This document shows positions 53,592-62,773 of a stretch of DNA of 64,000 bases, in pieces. The position numbers were made by a program, and so were the translations under genes. Positions within the stretch are counted from its first letter, which is position 1; each line of letters starts with the position of its first letter. The stretch comes from Streptomyces rugosispiralis. Lineage in GTDB: Bacteria; Actinomycetota; Actinomycetes; Streptomycetales; Streptomycetaceae. The notes beneath the pieces are model-generated. The model made no database searches and was not told where the DNA came from. It was given only the letters and a program-made list of their open reading frames with translations. The stretch is taken from positions 372,001 through 436,000 of the forward strand of contig NZ_JANIAA010000004.1 of the NCBI RefSeq assembly GCF_024505145.1, in the 5' to 3' direction.

Positions 53592-53620
53592 CCCTGTGCG
53601 AAGGGGCCCCTTCCCTGTGC
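53592..53620. promoter_or_regulatory. Palindrome flanked by 8-bp direct repeats upstream of the AsnC gene
   Basis: AAGGGGCCCCTT (53601-53612) is a perfect palindrome framed by direct copies of CCCTGTGC (53592-53599 and 53613-53620). It could be an AsnC operator. Confidence 0.5.
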
Positions 53621-53627
53621 TCAAAAG

Positions 53628-53664
53628 CGCCCCATACTCAGTGAGTGCCTGGGGCGTCTTTTTC
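53628..53664 (+). terminator. Orphan intrinsic terminator upstream of the ketosynthase/PKS operon
   Basis: CGCCCC (53628-53633) pairs with GGGGCG (53651-53656), with an inner ACTC/GAGT stem, directly followed by CTTTTTC. This is a classic Rho-independent terminator on the plus strand, but no plus-strand gene precedes it for many kilobases. Confidence 0.7.
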
Positions 53665-54060
53665 TCTACGCTCTTTCAGAAAGATTCCACAAGAGGGGGC
53701 GTGAACCGGGGCACGAGCCCCCGTTTCTCCGGGGTCGCGCGGTATGGGCTCCGGGGGTACAAGGGCGGTGCGCCGGAACGGCCGAATCCACCGCGCTGAT
53801 ACGACACCACCTACCGTCCGCTGTCCTCCGAGGCGTAGCGTCAACTATTCCCCCCGTCCTTTCCGGACGATGAGCGGCTCCCCCGACGGAGACGACTCGC
53901 CATCCGACGGGGAAAGACTTCGAGTACGTCCAACGCCGCGCCGCACGCGCCGAATTCACCATGAAAACCGATTCCGGAACACCGGCGGTGTCACCATGCA
54001 TTCGGCGACTCGCCGTACCGGCGGCCCCGTACTCCGGTGTGAGCGAAAGGGACCACCGTC

Positions 54061-54093
54061 ATGACCCTCCTCAGATCCGGCAGGGCGTCGTGA
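54061..54093 (+). CDS. Ten-codon mini-gene overlapping the ketosynthase start
   Basis: ATG 54061 has an excellent AAAGGGA ribosome-binding site at 54046-54052. The frame encodes MTLLRSGRAS and stops at TGA 54091-54093, which overlaps the GTG 54090 start of the ketosynthase (GTGA). It may be a translational coupling device or leader peptide rather than a functional product. Confidence 0.5.
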   Translation: MTLLRSGRAS

Positions 54094-55427
54094 GCCCGCG
54101 CCGGCACCCACCCCGGCCCGCCCCCGGGGGCCCACGGGACGCCGTCGTCACCGGCCTGGGTTTCTGCCTCCCGGGCGGCGCCGAACCCGTCTTCACCGCG
54201 GCCCAGGTGTGGGACATCGCCTCCCGGGGCCGCTCCGTCCTCGACCGGCACGACAGCCACTACGGCGCGGTCCATCTGAGCGCCGAGCAGTTCGGGGAGC
54301 GCCTCCCCGACATCCCCGAATTCTTCTCCCGCCACTACACCAACGCGCACCGCTACGGCCTGGTCTCCCTCGTCGAGGCGTGCACCGACGCCGAACTCGA
54401 CATGGCGGCCGGCGATCTGCGCGAGGCGGCCGTGCTCGTCGGCCGCGGCAGCGTGGACGCCAACGTGGACAGCTATCTCGCCCTGCTCGGCGTCGACCCC
54501 GACTCCGCCACCACCCTCGACGCCCTGGAGATGTTCGTCGCCGCCGAACAGGCCGTCTCCCCTTCCGATGTGGCCGTCGTCCAGGGCGCGCTGACCCGGA
54601 CCGTCGGCCCCTGCTTCACCGTCTCCTGCGGCTGCTCATCCGCCGCCGTGCAGATCGGCCACGCCCGCCGCCTCATCGCGGCCGACGAGACCGATCTCGC
54701 GGTGGTGACCGGCGTCGACGTCTTCAACGTCGACCTGATCCAGAAGGGCCGGCGGCTGCTGCACGGCGCCCAGCACGCCTACGACGCGATGGATGCCGCC
54801 GGAATGCCCGATCTGCTGCCGTCCTTCGACTCCCTGATGCGCCCCTACGACCGGCGCGCGGACTGCATCAACCACGGTGAGGGATCCGCCACCGTGGTCC
54901 TGGAGAGCAGGGAACACGCCGCGCGCCGCGGCGCCCACCTCTACGGCCAGGTGCTCGCCGCCGCCATGACCCGCGACGGCCTGGCCAACCCGCTCGCCGC
55001 CGACGGCTCCGGCGCCCAGCTCGCCAGGGCCGTACGCCTCTGCCTGGGCGACCGCCGGCGGATCGAGCAGGTGCCGTACATCAACGGCGCCAGCGACGGC
55101 GGCGCGGCCGTCACCGCCATGGAGGCCAACACCATCAGGGAGCTCTACGGCCCCGACCCCGCCGTGCTGATGTCCTCCCAGGAGGGATGCTTCGGCCACC
55201 ACGGCTCACCCGCCGGCTGCCTCGGCCTCGCCCTGACCCTGATGATGATGGAGTTCGGCGAGGTGTGCCCCACCGCCAACTGCGAACAGCCCGCGGACGG
55301 ACTCCCCTTCGACCCCGTCCCCGGCACCCGCACCCGTCCCCTCGACTTCGACCACGCGCTCAGCTTCAACTACCAGATCGGTGGCGTGAAGCACGCGCTG
55401 CTGCTGGGCGGTCCGGACGCCACCTGA
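54090..55427 (+). CDS. Stand-alone ketosynthase-like protein with incomplete catalytic triad
   Basis: The 445-residue thiolase-fold protein resembles FabF-type KS (DAVVTGLGFCLPGG near residue 19). The active Cys182 is in VSCGCSSAA, and a His is kept at 370/371 in GHHGSPAG. At the first His position (normally NAHGT) the sequence reads INGASDGG (residues 331-338), so that His is replaced by Ala334. Such enzymes may transfer acyl groups or act like chain-length factors rather than condense malonyl units. The start is GTG 54090, coupled to a mini-gene. It precedes the PKS by 82 bp and probably works with it. Confidence 0.82.
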   Translation: MSPRRHPPRPAPGGPRDAVVTGLGFCLPGGAEPVFTAAQVWDIASRGRSVLDRHDSHYGAVHLSAEQFGERLPDIPEFFSRHYTNAHRYGLVSLVEACTDAELDMAAGDLREAAVLVGRGSVDANVDSYLALLGVDPDSATTLDALEMFVAAEQAVSPSDVAVVQGALTRTVGPCFTVSCGCSSAAVQIGHARRLIAADETDLAVVTGVDVFNVDLIQKGRRLLHGAQHAYDAMDAAGMPDLLPSFDSLMRPYDRRADCINHGEGSATVVLESREHAARRGAHLYGQVLAAAMTRDGLANPLAADGSGAQLARAVRLCLGDRRRIEQVPYINGASDGGAAVTAMEANTIRELYGPDPAVLMSSQEGCFGHHGSPAGCLGLALTLMMMEFGEVCPTANCEQPADGLPFDPVPGTRTRPLDFDHALSFNYQIGGVKHALLLGGPDAT

Positions 55428-55509
55428 GTCCGTGACCCCCGCGGCGATCTCCACCCCACGGCCCCTCACGGCCCCCACCCCGGGCCGAGCACCACCCACG
55501 GAGACCCCG

Positions 55510-58500
55510 ATGCGTCAGCACACTCCCGCCCCCGGCCGTTCCCCCGGCCGCATCGCCATCGTCGGCATGGGCTGCCGGCTCCCCGGTGACACCGACTCAC
55601 CCGCCGCCCTGTGGCGGCTGCTGGCCGACGGACGCGACGCCGTCGGCGAACCGCCCGCCGAGCGCGCCGCGCTCTGGGCGGCCGACCCCGCCACCCCGCC
55701 CGCGTCCGCGCCGCCCGTCCGCGGTGGATATCTGCGCGATGTGTCCGGCTTCGACGCCGACTTCTTCGGCGTCTCCGGACGCGAGGCCGATGTCCTCGAC
55801 CCCCAGCACCGGCTGCTGCTGGAAGTGGCCTGGGAGGCCCTGGAACACGCCGGAATGCCACCCGACCGGCTCGGCTCCACCGCCACCGGCGTCTTCGCCG
55901 GGCTCAGCTACAACGACTACATGAACCGGCTCGACCGGCACCCCCGCGAGCTGGAGGGCTCCGCCCTGGCCAACGGGCACTGCGTGGCCACCGGCCGGAT
56001 CTCCTACCTCCTCGGCCTCCACGGCCCGTCGGTGGCGCTGGACACCGCGTGCTCGTCCTCCCTGGTCGCCGTCCACCTGGCCGTCCAGGCGCTGCGCGCG
56101 GGGGAGTGCGATCTGGCCCTGGCCGGTGGGGTCACACTGATGCTCGAGCCGCGGATCACCCGCTCGTTCGACCGGATGGGCATGCTCTCGCACACCGGCC
56201 ACTGCCACGCCTTCGACGCCGCCGCCGACGGCTTCGTCCGCGGCGAGGGCTGCGGCATCGTCGTACTCAAACGCCTCCCCGACGCCCTGCGCGACGGGGA
56301 CCGGATCCTGGCCGTGCTGCGCGGCTCGGCCGTCAACCAGGACGGCCACTCCGACGGCCTCGCCGCCCCCTCGGCCACCGCCCAGCGCGCCCTGTACGAG
56401 GAGGCGCTCGGCCGCGCCGGGGTGGACCCCGCGGACGTCGGCATGGTCGAGGCCCACGGCACCGGCACCCCCGTCGGCGACCCGGTCGAGTTCACCAGCC
56501 TCGCCCAGGTCTACGGCACCGGCCGCGACCGCTGCGCGCTGGCCTCGGTCAAGACCAACCTGGGCCATCTGGAGACCGCCGCCGGTGTCACCGGGCTGAT
56601 CAAGGCCGTGCTGTGCCTGGGCCGTGCACACATCCCGCCCAATCTGCACTTCACCCAGTGGAATCCCGCCATCACCGCCGAGGGAACCCGCTTCTTCATC
56701 CCCCGCCGGCTCACCCTCTGGCCGGTGCGGACCGGGCCCCGGCTGGCCGCCGTGTCCTCCTTCGGCTTCTCCGGGACCAACGCCCATGTGGTGCTGGAAC
56801 AACCACCCGCACCCGCCCCCCGCCCCGCACCGACTCGCCTGCGGCCCGTCACCCGCGCCGTTCCGCAGGTGTTCCTCGTCCCCGCCGGTTCCCCGGCCGT
56901 GCTGCCCGGCGCCGCCCGCCGGATGGCGGACTGGCTGGAGGGCGACGGCGCCGACACCCCGCTGCGCGACATCGCCCACACCCTGGCGCTGCGCCGTGGC
57001 TCCGGCCGCGGCCGGCTCGGTGTCACCGCCGCCTCGCGCGCCGAACTCGTGTGCTCCTTGCGGGCGTTCGCCGACGGCCGGGCCCACCCCGCCGTGGTGA
57101 GCGGCGCCGTGGGCGCCGCGGTCTCCCGCCGGCCGATCTGGGTGTTCTCCGGACAGGGCTCCCAATGGCCCGGTATGGGACGGCGGCTGCTGGAGACCGA
57201 ACCGGTCTTCGCCGAGGCGCTCGCCGAGGCCGACGCCCTCATCGCCGCCGAGTCCGGATTCTCGGTGCTCGACATCGTGCGCAGCGGTGCGCCGGTGACC
57301 GGCTGCGGCCGGGTGCAGCCCGTGCTGTTCGCGCTCCAGACCGCGCTCGCCGCCACCTGGCGCGCCCACGGCGTGGAGCCCGCCGGGGTCATCGGCCACT
57401 CCATGGGCGAGGTCGCCGCCGCCGTGGTGGCGGGGGCGCTCTCCCTCGCCGACGGGGCCAAGGTGATCTGCCGCCGCTCCGCGCTGCTCACCCGCGTCGC
57501 CGGGAACGGCGCCATGGCCACGGTCGGCCTCGGCGCCGACGAGGTGCAGGCCGAACTCGACGGCGGCGGCGCCGAAGCCGTCACCGTGGCCGTCATGGCG
57601 GCACCCGGCTCCACCGTGGTGGCCGGGGACACCGCGCACGTCGAACGGCTGGTCGCCGGCTGGCAGGCCCGCTCCGTTCCCGCCGCGCTGATCGCCGTGG
57701 ACGTCGCCTCGCACTCGCCCCAGGTGGACCCGCTCCTGCCCGATCTGCGCACCGCCCTCGCCGGGCTCGACCCCCGCCGCCCGGACGTGCCCTTCTACAC
57801 CACCGTCCTGGACCATCCGCACACCCCGCCCGCCTTCGACGCCGACTACTGGTGCGCCAACCTGCGCCACCCGGTCCGCTTCTCCGCGGCCGTCGCCGCC
57901 GCCGCGGCCGACCGTCACCTGGTGTACGTCGAGATCTCCCCCCACCCGGTCATCACCCACCCCGTCCTGGCCGGTCTCGCCGGTCTGGTGGACGACCCCG
58001 TCGTCCTGCCCACGCTCCGCCGCGAGGAGGACGAGCCGACCACCTTCCGGACCCAGCTGGCCGCGCTGCACTGCGCGGGCGTGCCCGTCGACTGGTCCGT
58101 GCTGTACGCGGACGGTGTTCTCACCGACGTACCGCCGATCACCTTCGACCGCACCCGCCACTGGGCCGACGCCCCGCCCCCCGCGCCCGCCGACCCCACC
58201 TCGGCCGCCGGGCTGCCCGGCGCGCACCTCGAAATGCCCGGTGAACCCGTCCGCCACTGCTGGCGCGCCCGTACCGGCACCGCGGCCCTGCCCTGGCTCG
58301 ACGACCACCGGGTGCACGGCGCGCCCGTCCTGCCCGGCGCGGTCTCCTACGCCCTCGCGCTCACCGCCGCCTGCGAGGTGTTCGGCGCCGGGCCCGAGGA
58401 GGTCGAGGTCACCGATCTGCGCTTCCGCGAACTGCTGCGGCTCGCCGACCACACCGACCTGTCCACCACGGTGGCCCTCGCCGCCACCGACCGCGCCGAA

Positions 58501-61500
58501 TGCGAGATCTTCGGACGCGACGATGACGGCGCCTGGGTGCGGCAGGCGACCGCGGTGCTCCGCCGACTCGCCGTACCGCCCCGCTCCCGCGCCGCCTCCG
58601 TCCGTACCCTCGCCCTGCGCCATCCCGAGCCCATCGAGACCGAGGCGCTGTACGCCGATCTGCGGGCCCGGGGGGTGGCGCACGGACCGGCGTTCCAGGG
58701 CATCACCGAGGTGTCCGCCTCCCGCCACGGAAAGAGCTTCTGGGCCCGGGTACGGATCCCCGAGGCCGCCCGCGAACCCGGACCCGGGCTGTGCGTCCAC
58801 CCCGTCCTGGTCGACCTGTGCGCCCAGTTGCTCAGCGCCGGGCTGCTCGACGAGGGCGACCGGCGGCTGCTGCTGCCCGCGCGGATGCAGGGCGTACGCG
58901 TCCTCGGCGACCCCGGGACCGCCGTGTACTGCCACGCCCGGCTCGCCGAGACCACCCCCGGAGCCACCGTCGGCCACGTCCGCCTGCTCGACGCGGACGG
59001 CCGGCCGGTCCTGGCCGTCGACGGGCTGCGCATCGTCCACCGGGCCGGGGAGCGTGCGGCCGAGGCCGACCAGTGGTTCCTCGAGGTCGGCTGGCGGCGC
59101 ACCACCCGGCCCCCGGCCACCCGGCCCCCGGGGCGGTGGCTGGTCGTCGGGGAGGCGGACGGCACCGCCCGCCCGGTGGCCGCCGCCCTGCGCGCCGCCG
59201 GGGCCACCGCCCGGGTGTGGGAGGTGCCCCTGGCCGACCAGGGGCTCGACGCGTTCCGCGACGCCCTCACCAACCGGCTCACCCGCCCCGGGGAACGGCC
59301 GCGCGCCGTGGTGTTCGTATGCGGCGCGCACCCCGCCGAGGGCGGCGCGCACCCCGCGGAGGGCGGCGCGCACCCCGCGGAGGGCGGCCCGCACCCCGCC
59401 GAGGGCGGCCCGCACCCCGCCGAGGGCGGCGCGGAGGACGGGCTGCGCCGCACCCGCCGACTGCTCGCCGCCGCCCAGGCGCTCACCGCCCGCTACCCCG
59501 AACCGCCCCGCCTCTACGCCGCCACCTCGGGCGCCCGCACCGTGACCCCCGGCGACCCGGCCGACCCCGGGCAGAGCGCGCTCCGCGGACTCCTGCGGGT
59601 GCTCGCCCTGGAACACCCCGAGCTGCGGGCCACCGTCGTGGACACCGACCCGGCCGCCCCCGACCAGCTCGCGGACACCCTCGCCGCCGAACTCCTCGCC
59701 GACGGCCCCGAGGACGAGATCGCGCTGCGCGACGGAGCCCGCTACACCGCCGAACTGGACCGCGCGCCCCTCACCGACGCCGAGCGCACCACCGCCGCCG
59801 CCCGCACCGTGCGCTGCGGCACCGACGGCTTCCGGCTGCGCGCGGGCCGCCTCGGCGACCTCGGCAGCCTGGAGCTCACCACCGCCACCCGCCGCCCGCC
59901 CGGACCCGGTGAGGTGGAACTGCGGGTGCTCGCCGCGGGGCTGAACTTCCGTGACGTCCTCACCGCCATGGGCCTGCTCCCCGGCGACGAGGACATCCGC
60001 TACCGGCTCGGCTTCGAATGCGCGGGCGAGGTGACCGCGGTCGGACCGGGCGTCGACCACCTCGGCGCCGGTGACCGGGTGGTGGCCGCCGATGTGCACG
60101 GCGGCGCCTTCGGCTCGTTCACCGTCGTCCCCGCCGACCGCACCGCGCCGCTCCCCGAGGGTCTCGACCCGCACACCGCCGCCGGGCTGCCGATCGCGTT
60201 CCTCACCGCCTGGTACGCGCTGCGACGCAGCGGCCGGGTGAGCGCGGGGGAGCGGGTGCTGATCCACTCGGCCACCGGCGGCACCGGCCTCGCCGCCATC
60301 GCGGTGGCCCGGCTGCTGGGCGCCGAGGTGCTGGCCACGGCGGGCAGCGAGGAGAAGCGGCGCTTCCTGCGGGGGATGGGCATCGCCCGGGTGATGGACT
60401 CCCGGTCGCTGGACTTCCGCGACGAGGTCATGGAGGCCACCGGAGGCGAGGGCGTCGACGTGGTGCTCAACTCCCTCTCCGGGGCCGCCATCCGGGCCGG
60501 TCTCGAATGTCTGCGCCCCTTCGGCCGCTTCGTCGAACTCGGCGTCCGCGACATCCTCTCCGACGCCCCGCTCGGACTCTCCCCACTGCGCCACAACATC
60601 ACCTTCTCCACCGTGGACCTCAGAGAGCTCCAGCTGGACCGCCCGCGGGAGTACGCGGCGATGCTGCGCGAGGTGTTCACCGCGATCGGCGAGGGCCGTC
60701 TCAAGCCACTGCGCTGCACCAGCTATCCGCTCGCGGAGGTCACCGACGCGTTCCGGCAGATGGCCGGCGCCCGCCACCTCGGCAAACTGGTGGTCACCAT
60801 CCCGCAGGAGGGCCAGGTCGACGCGGTGCTGCCGGACGGGCCGCTCACGGTACGCGACGGCGGGACGTACATCGTCACCGGCGGCCTGCGCGGCCTGGGG
60901 CTCGCCACCGCCCGCTGGCTGGCCCGGCAGGGCGCGGGCCACCTGGTGCTCAACGGACGGACCGCGCCGGTCGGCGCCGCCGCGCGGACGCTCGCCGAGC
61001 TCTCCGCCGCCGGTACCAGGATCACCGTCGTCACCGGCGACATCGCCCGCCCGGACACCGCCGAGCGGCTGGTGGCCGCCGCCACCGCCGACGAGGGGGC
61101 GTCCCCGCACGGCGTCGTCCACTCCGCGATGGTCCTCGACGACGCGGCCGTGGCCAACATCCGCGAGGACCAGCTGCGCCGGGTATGGGCGCCGAAGGCC
61201 ACCGGGGCGTGGCGGCTGCACCAGGCCACCGAGGGGCACCGGCTCGACTGGTTCGTGGTGTACTCCTCGATGGCCGCCCTGCTCGGCAACGCCGGACAGG
61301 GCGCCTACGCGGCCGCCAACGCCTGGCTGGATGGCTTCGCCGCATGGCGCTCGGCACGCGGGCTGCCCACCCTCGCGGTCAACTGGGGCCCGTGGGGTGA
61401 GACCGGAGTGGCCACCGGCTTCGCCGACCGCGGCTACCAGACGATCCCCACCGACGAGGGGCTCCGCGCACTCGGCGCCCTGCTGGCCCATCGGCGGGTG

Positions 61501-61950
61501 CAGACCGGGGTGATCCCCGGCGAACCCGCCACCTGGATCCCCGCCACCGGCCGCCGGTCCTCCCTGTTCGCCCCGCTGCTCCCCGGCGGCGACACGCCGG
61601 CGGCCACCTCCCGGGAGGGCGACGACGACATCCGCGCCCGGCTGGCCGCACTCCCCGCCGGACCGGCCCGCCGCACCGCGCTGGAGTCCTATCTCACCGA
61701 GCACATCCGAGCCGTGCTGCGGCTCAGCAGCACCACCCTCGATCCGCGGACCCCGCTCAAGTCACTGGGGTTCGACTCGCTGCTCGCCATGGAACTGCGG
61801 GTCCGGCTGGAGACGGGGCTGAGCATCAAGCTCGCGGGTAACTTCGTCTGGCGGCATCCGACCGTGGAGGCCCTGGCCGCCGGGCTCGCCGAGCAGCTGG
61901 AGCCCGGCCCCGCCGACCGGCCGGAGGAGCGGCTGGGCACCCCGGGCTGA
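55510..61950 (+). CDS. One-module, fully reducing type I polyketide synthase (KS-AT-DH-ER-KR-ACP)
   Basis: The 2146-residue PKS begins with only about 14 residues before KS (Cys181 DTACSSS, His316 EAHGTGT, His353 NLGHLE). AT follows (Ser631 GHSMGE; selectivity VASH with His735, suggesting methylmalonyl-CoA), then DH (His933 in [10 protein letters not shown], Asp1102), a linker with a five-fold heptad repeat (1271-1305), ER (about 1444-1775, GGTG), KR (TGGLRGLG, Tyr1933) and ACP (Ser2090 in GFDSL). The Mas-like order with no loading or thioesterase domain points to iterative chain building. The start ATG 55510 has CGGAG upstream. Starter and release are unknown. Confidence 0.92.
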   Translation: MRQHTPAPGRSPGRIAIVGMGCRLPGDTDSPAALWRLLADGRDAVGEPPAERAALWAADPATPPASAPPVRGGYLRDVSGFDADFFGVSGREADVLDPQHRLLLEVAWEALEHAGMPPDRLGSTATGVFAGLSYNDYMNRLDRHPRELEGSALANGHCVATGRISYLLGLHGPSVALDTACSSSLVAVHLAVQALRAGECDLALAGGVTLMLEPRITRSFDRMGMLSHTGHCHAFDAAADGFVRGEGCGIVVLKRLPDALRDGDRILAVLRGSAVNQDGHSDGLAAPSATAQRALYEEALGRAGVDPADVGMVEAHGTGTPVGDPVEFTSLAQVYGTGRDRCALASVKTNLGHLETAAGVTGLIKAVLCLGRAHIPPNLHFTQWNPAITAEGTRFFIPRRLTLWPVRTGPRLAAVSSFGFSGTNAHVVLEQPPAPAPRPAPTRLRPVTRAVPQVFLVPAGSPAVLPGAARRMADWLEGDGADTPLRDIAHTLALRRGSGRGRLGVTAASRAELVCSLRAFADGRAHPAVVSGAVGAAVSRRPIWVFSGQGSQWPGMGRRLLETEPVFAEALAEADALIAAESGFSVLDIVRSGAPVTGCGRVQPVLFALQTALAATWRAHGVEPAGVIGHSMGEVAAAVVAGALSLADGAKVICRRSALLTRVAGNGAMATVGLGADEVQAELDGGGAEAVTVAVMAAPGSTVVAGDTAHVERLVAGWQARSVPAALIAVDVASHSPQVDPLLPDLRTALAGLDPRRPDVPFYTTVLDHPHTPPAFDADYWCANLRHPVRFSAAVAAAAADRHLVYVEISPHPVITHPVLAGLAGLVDDPVVLPTLRREEDEPTTFRTQLAALHCAGVPVDWSVLYADGVLTDVPPITFDRTRHWADAPPPAPADPTSAAGLPGAHLEMPGEPVRHCWRARTGTAALPWLDDHRVHGAPVLPGAVSYALALTAACEVFGAGPEEVEVTDLRFRELLRLADHTDLSTTVALAATDRAECEIFGRDDDGAWVRQATAVLRRLAVPPRSRAASVRTLALRHPEPIETEALYADLRARGVAHGPAFQGITEVSASRHGKSFWARVRIPEAAREPGPGLCVHPVLVDLCAQLLSAGLLDEGDRRLLLPARMQGVRVLGDPGTAVYCHARLAETTPGATVGHVRLLDADGRPVLAVDGLRIVHRAGERAAEADQWFLEVGWRRTTRPPATRPPGRWLVVGEADGTARPVAAALRAAGATARVWEVPLADQGLDAFRDALTNRLTRPGERPRAVVFVCGAHPAEGGAHPAEGGAHPAEGGPHPAEGGPHPAEGGAEDGLRRTRRLLAAAQALTARYPEPPRLYAATSGARTVTPGDPADPGQSALRGLLRVLALEHPELRATVVDTDPAAPDQLADTLAAELLADGPEDEIALRDGARYTAELDRAPLTDAERTTAAARTVRCGTDGFRLRAGRLGDLGSLELTTATRRPPGPGEVELRVLAAGLNFRDVLTAMGLLPGDEDIRYRLGFECAGEVTAVGPGVDHLGAGDRVVAADVHGGAFGSFTVVPADRTAPLPEGLDPHTAAGLPIAFLTAWYALRRSGRVSAGERVLIHSATGGTGLAAIAVARLLGAEVLATAGSEEKRRFLRGMGIARVMDSRSLDFRDEVMEATGGEGVDVVLNSLSGAAIRAGLECLRPFGRFVELGVRDILSDAPLGLSPLRHNITFSTVDLRELQLDRPREYAAMLREVFTAIGEGRLKPLRCTSYPLAEVTDAFRQMAGARHLGKLVVTIPQEGQVDAVLPDGPLTVRDGGTYIVTGGLRGLGLATARWLARQGAGHLVLNGRTAPVGAAARTLAELSAAGTRITVVTGDIARPDTAERLVAAATADEGASPHGVVHSAMVLDDAAVANIREDQLRRVWAPKATGAWRLHQATEGHRLDWFVVYSSMAALLGNAGQGAYAAANAWLDGFAAWRSARGLPTLAVNWGPWGETGVATGFADRGYQTIPTDEGLRALGALLAHRRVQTGVIPGEPATWIPATGRRSSLFAPLLPGGDTPAATSREGDDDIRARLAALPAGPARRTALESYLTEHIRAVLRLSSTTLDPRTPLKSLGFDSLLAMELRVRLETGLSIKLAGNFVWRHPTVEALAAGLAEQLEPGPADRPEERLGTPG
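59320..59424 (+). repeat. Five 21-nt in-frame tandem units in the PKS DH-ER linker
   Basis: Units start at 59320, 59341, 59362, 59383 and 59404 and encode GGAHPAE or GGPHPAE. Units 2 and 3 are identical, as are units 4 and 5, which indicates recent slippage. Confidence 0.92.
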
Positions 61951-62017
61951 CGGGCCCGCGGGATGGCCACGACGCCACCGGCGGGCGGCTGCGTGGCCAT
62001 GGGCCATCGGCGGGCCG

Positions 62018-62710
62018 CTACGGACGGGCGTCCGGGCGCGCCGGGGAATCCGGGGCCGGACGGGCCCAGGCGCTCACGCCCAGCTTGCCGGTGGTGCCCA
62101 GGTCGACAAGGTCGGGAACGGTCTGCGCGTCCGTCCCGCCGCCGTTCGGCGCGATCTTCAGATAGCGCCCGTCGGCGGCGGGGCGCGTCACGTCCGTCAC
62201 CAGATTCCGCCACGCCAGCCGCGCCACCGCCCGTTCGCCGGGCTTCAGCCGCACCGGCCCGGTGGCCGTCTCGAAGCCGTCGAGGGTGGCGATGGCCGAG
62301 GCCCCGTGGCTGACCGTGACCTCCAGCGGCTCCAGGTCCTCGTCCAGTACCTGGACGGACGGATGGCCGCTCACCGTATAGGCGCGCGTGCCGCAGTTCA
62401 CCAGCTCGATCTGCTGCACCCGCAGCCCCATCGCCGCGTTGGCCTCCGCGGCCCGCAGCAGCACCCCCGACTCGGGGCAGGCCGCGGGGGCGGTGGGGGC
62501 GGTGGTGCCCGGCGAGACGGTGGGGCCCGCCGGTCGGGACGTGGCCTCGTCGGGCACCCCGGCCACTCCCGACGAGGACTGCGTCCCGCACGCGGTGAGC
62601 AGACCGGCCGCCGCGAGCGAGCCGAGCAGCCGTCTTCGGCGGCGTCGGGCGGCGCTCCGCAGGAGGGGCGCCCGGGGTGTGGTGATCGCATCCGTTTCCA
62701 TGCGGCTCAT
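62018..62710 (-). CDS. DUF4232 family lipoprotein
   Basis: The roughly 230-residue protein has an Arg-rich N-terminus, a hydrophobic stretch ending in the lipobox LLTAC, and a Thr/Pro/Ala linker, followed by a beta-rich domain (QQIELVNCGTRAYTVSGHPSVQ, LKPGERAVARLAWRN, YLKIAPNGGG) matching the DUF4232 family. It should be anchored on the outer face of the membrane; function is unknown. Start ATG 62710, with ATG 62701 equally possible. It is convergent with the PKS and probably not part of that system. Confidence 0.83.
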   Translation of the reverse strand: MSRMETDAITTPRAPLLRSAARRRRRRLLGSLAAAGLLTACGTQSSSGVAGVPDEATSRPAGPTVSPGTTAPTAPAACPESGVLLRAAEANAAMGLRVQQIELVNCGTRAYTVSGHPSVQVLDEDLEPLEVTVSHGASAIATLDGFETATGPVRLKPGERAVARLAWRNLVTDVTRPAADGRYLKIAPNGGGTDAQTVPDLVDLGTTGKLGVSAWARPAPDSPARPDARP

Positions 62711-62773
62711 CCTGCCCCAACGCCGGGCGGGACGAGTCGCGTTGGACCGAACGCCCCGGTCGCGGCGCCAGGA

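Larger units (their letters stand above)
53565..54060. other. About 500-bp region between the AsnC gene and the ketosynthase operon
   Basis: No gene is credible here. It contains a palindrome between 8-bp direct repeats (53592-53620), an orphan plus-strand intrinsic terminator (53628-53664) and, near the right end, the ribosome-binding site of the mini-gene. Promoters for the lrp and PKS genes must lie here but I could not place convincing -35/-10 boxes. Confidence 0.55.

Noticed and set aside
53563..53799. Plus-strand frame of 78 codons after the AsnC gene
   Set aside because: No ribosome-binding site or recognisable motif, and it runs through the terminator hairpin and palindromes.
59320..59424. 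Possible CRISPR-like array
   Set aside because: Units are contiguous 21-mers without spacers and stay in frame inside the PKS gene.
55597..61704. Very long open frame antisense to the polyketide synthase
   Set aside because: It results from GC-rich codon bias; the sense strand has complete KS-AT-DH-ER-KR-ACP motifs and the antisense product is Gly/Ala/Arg-rich with no domain.
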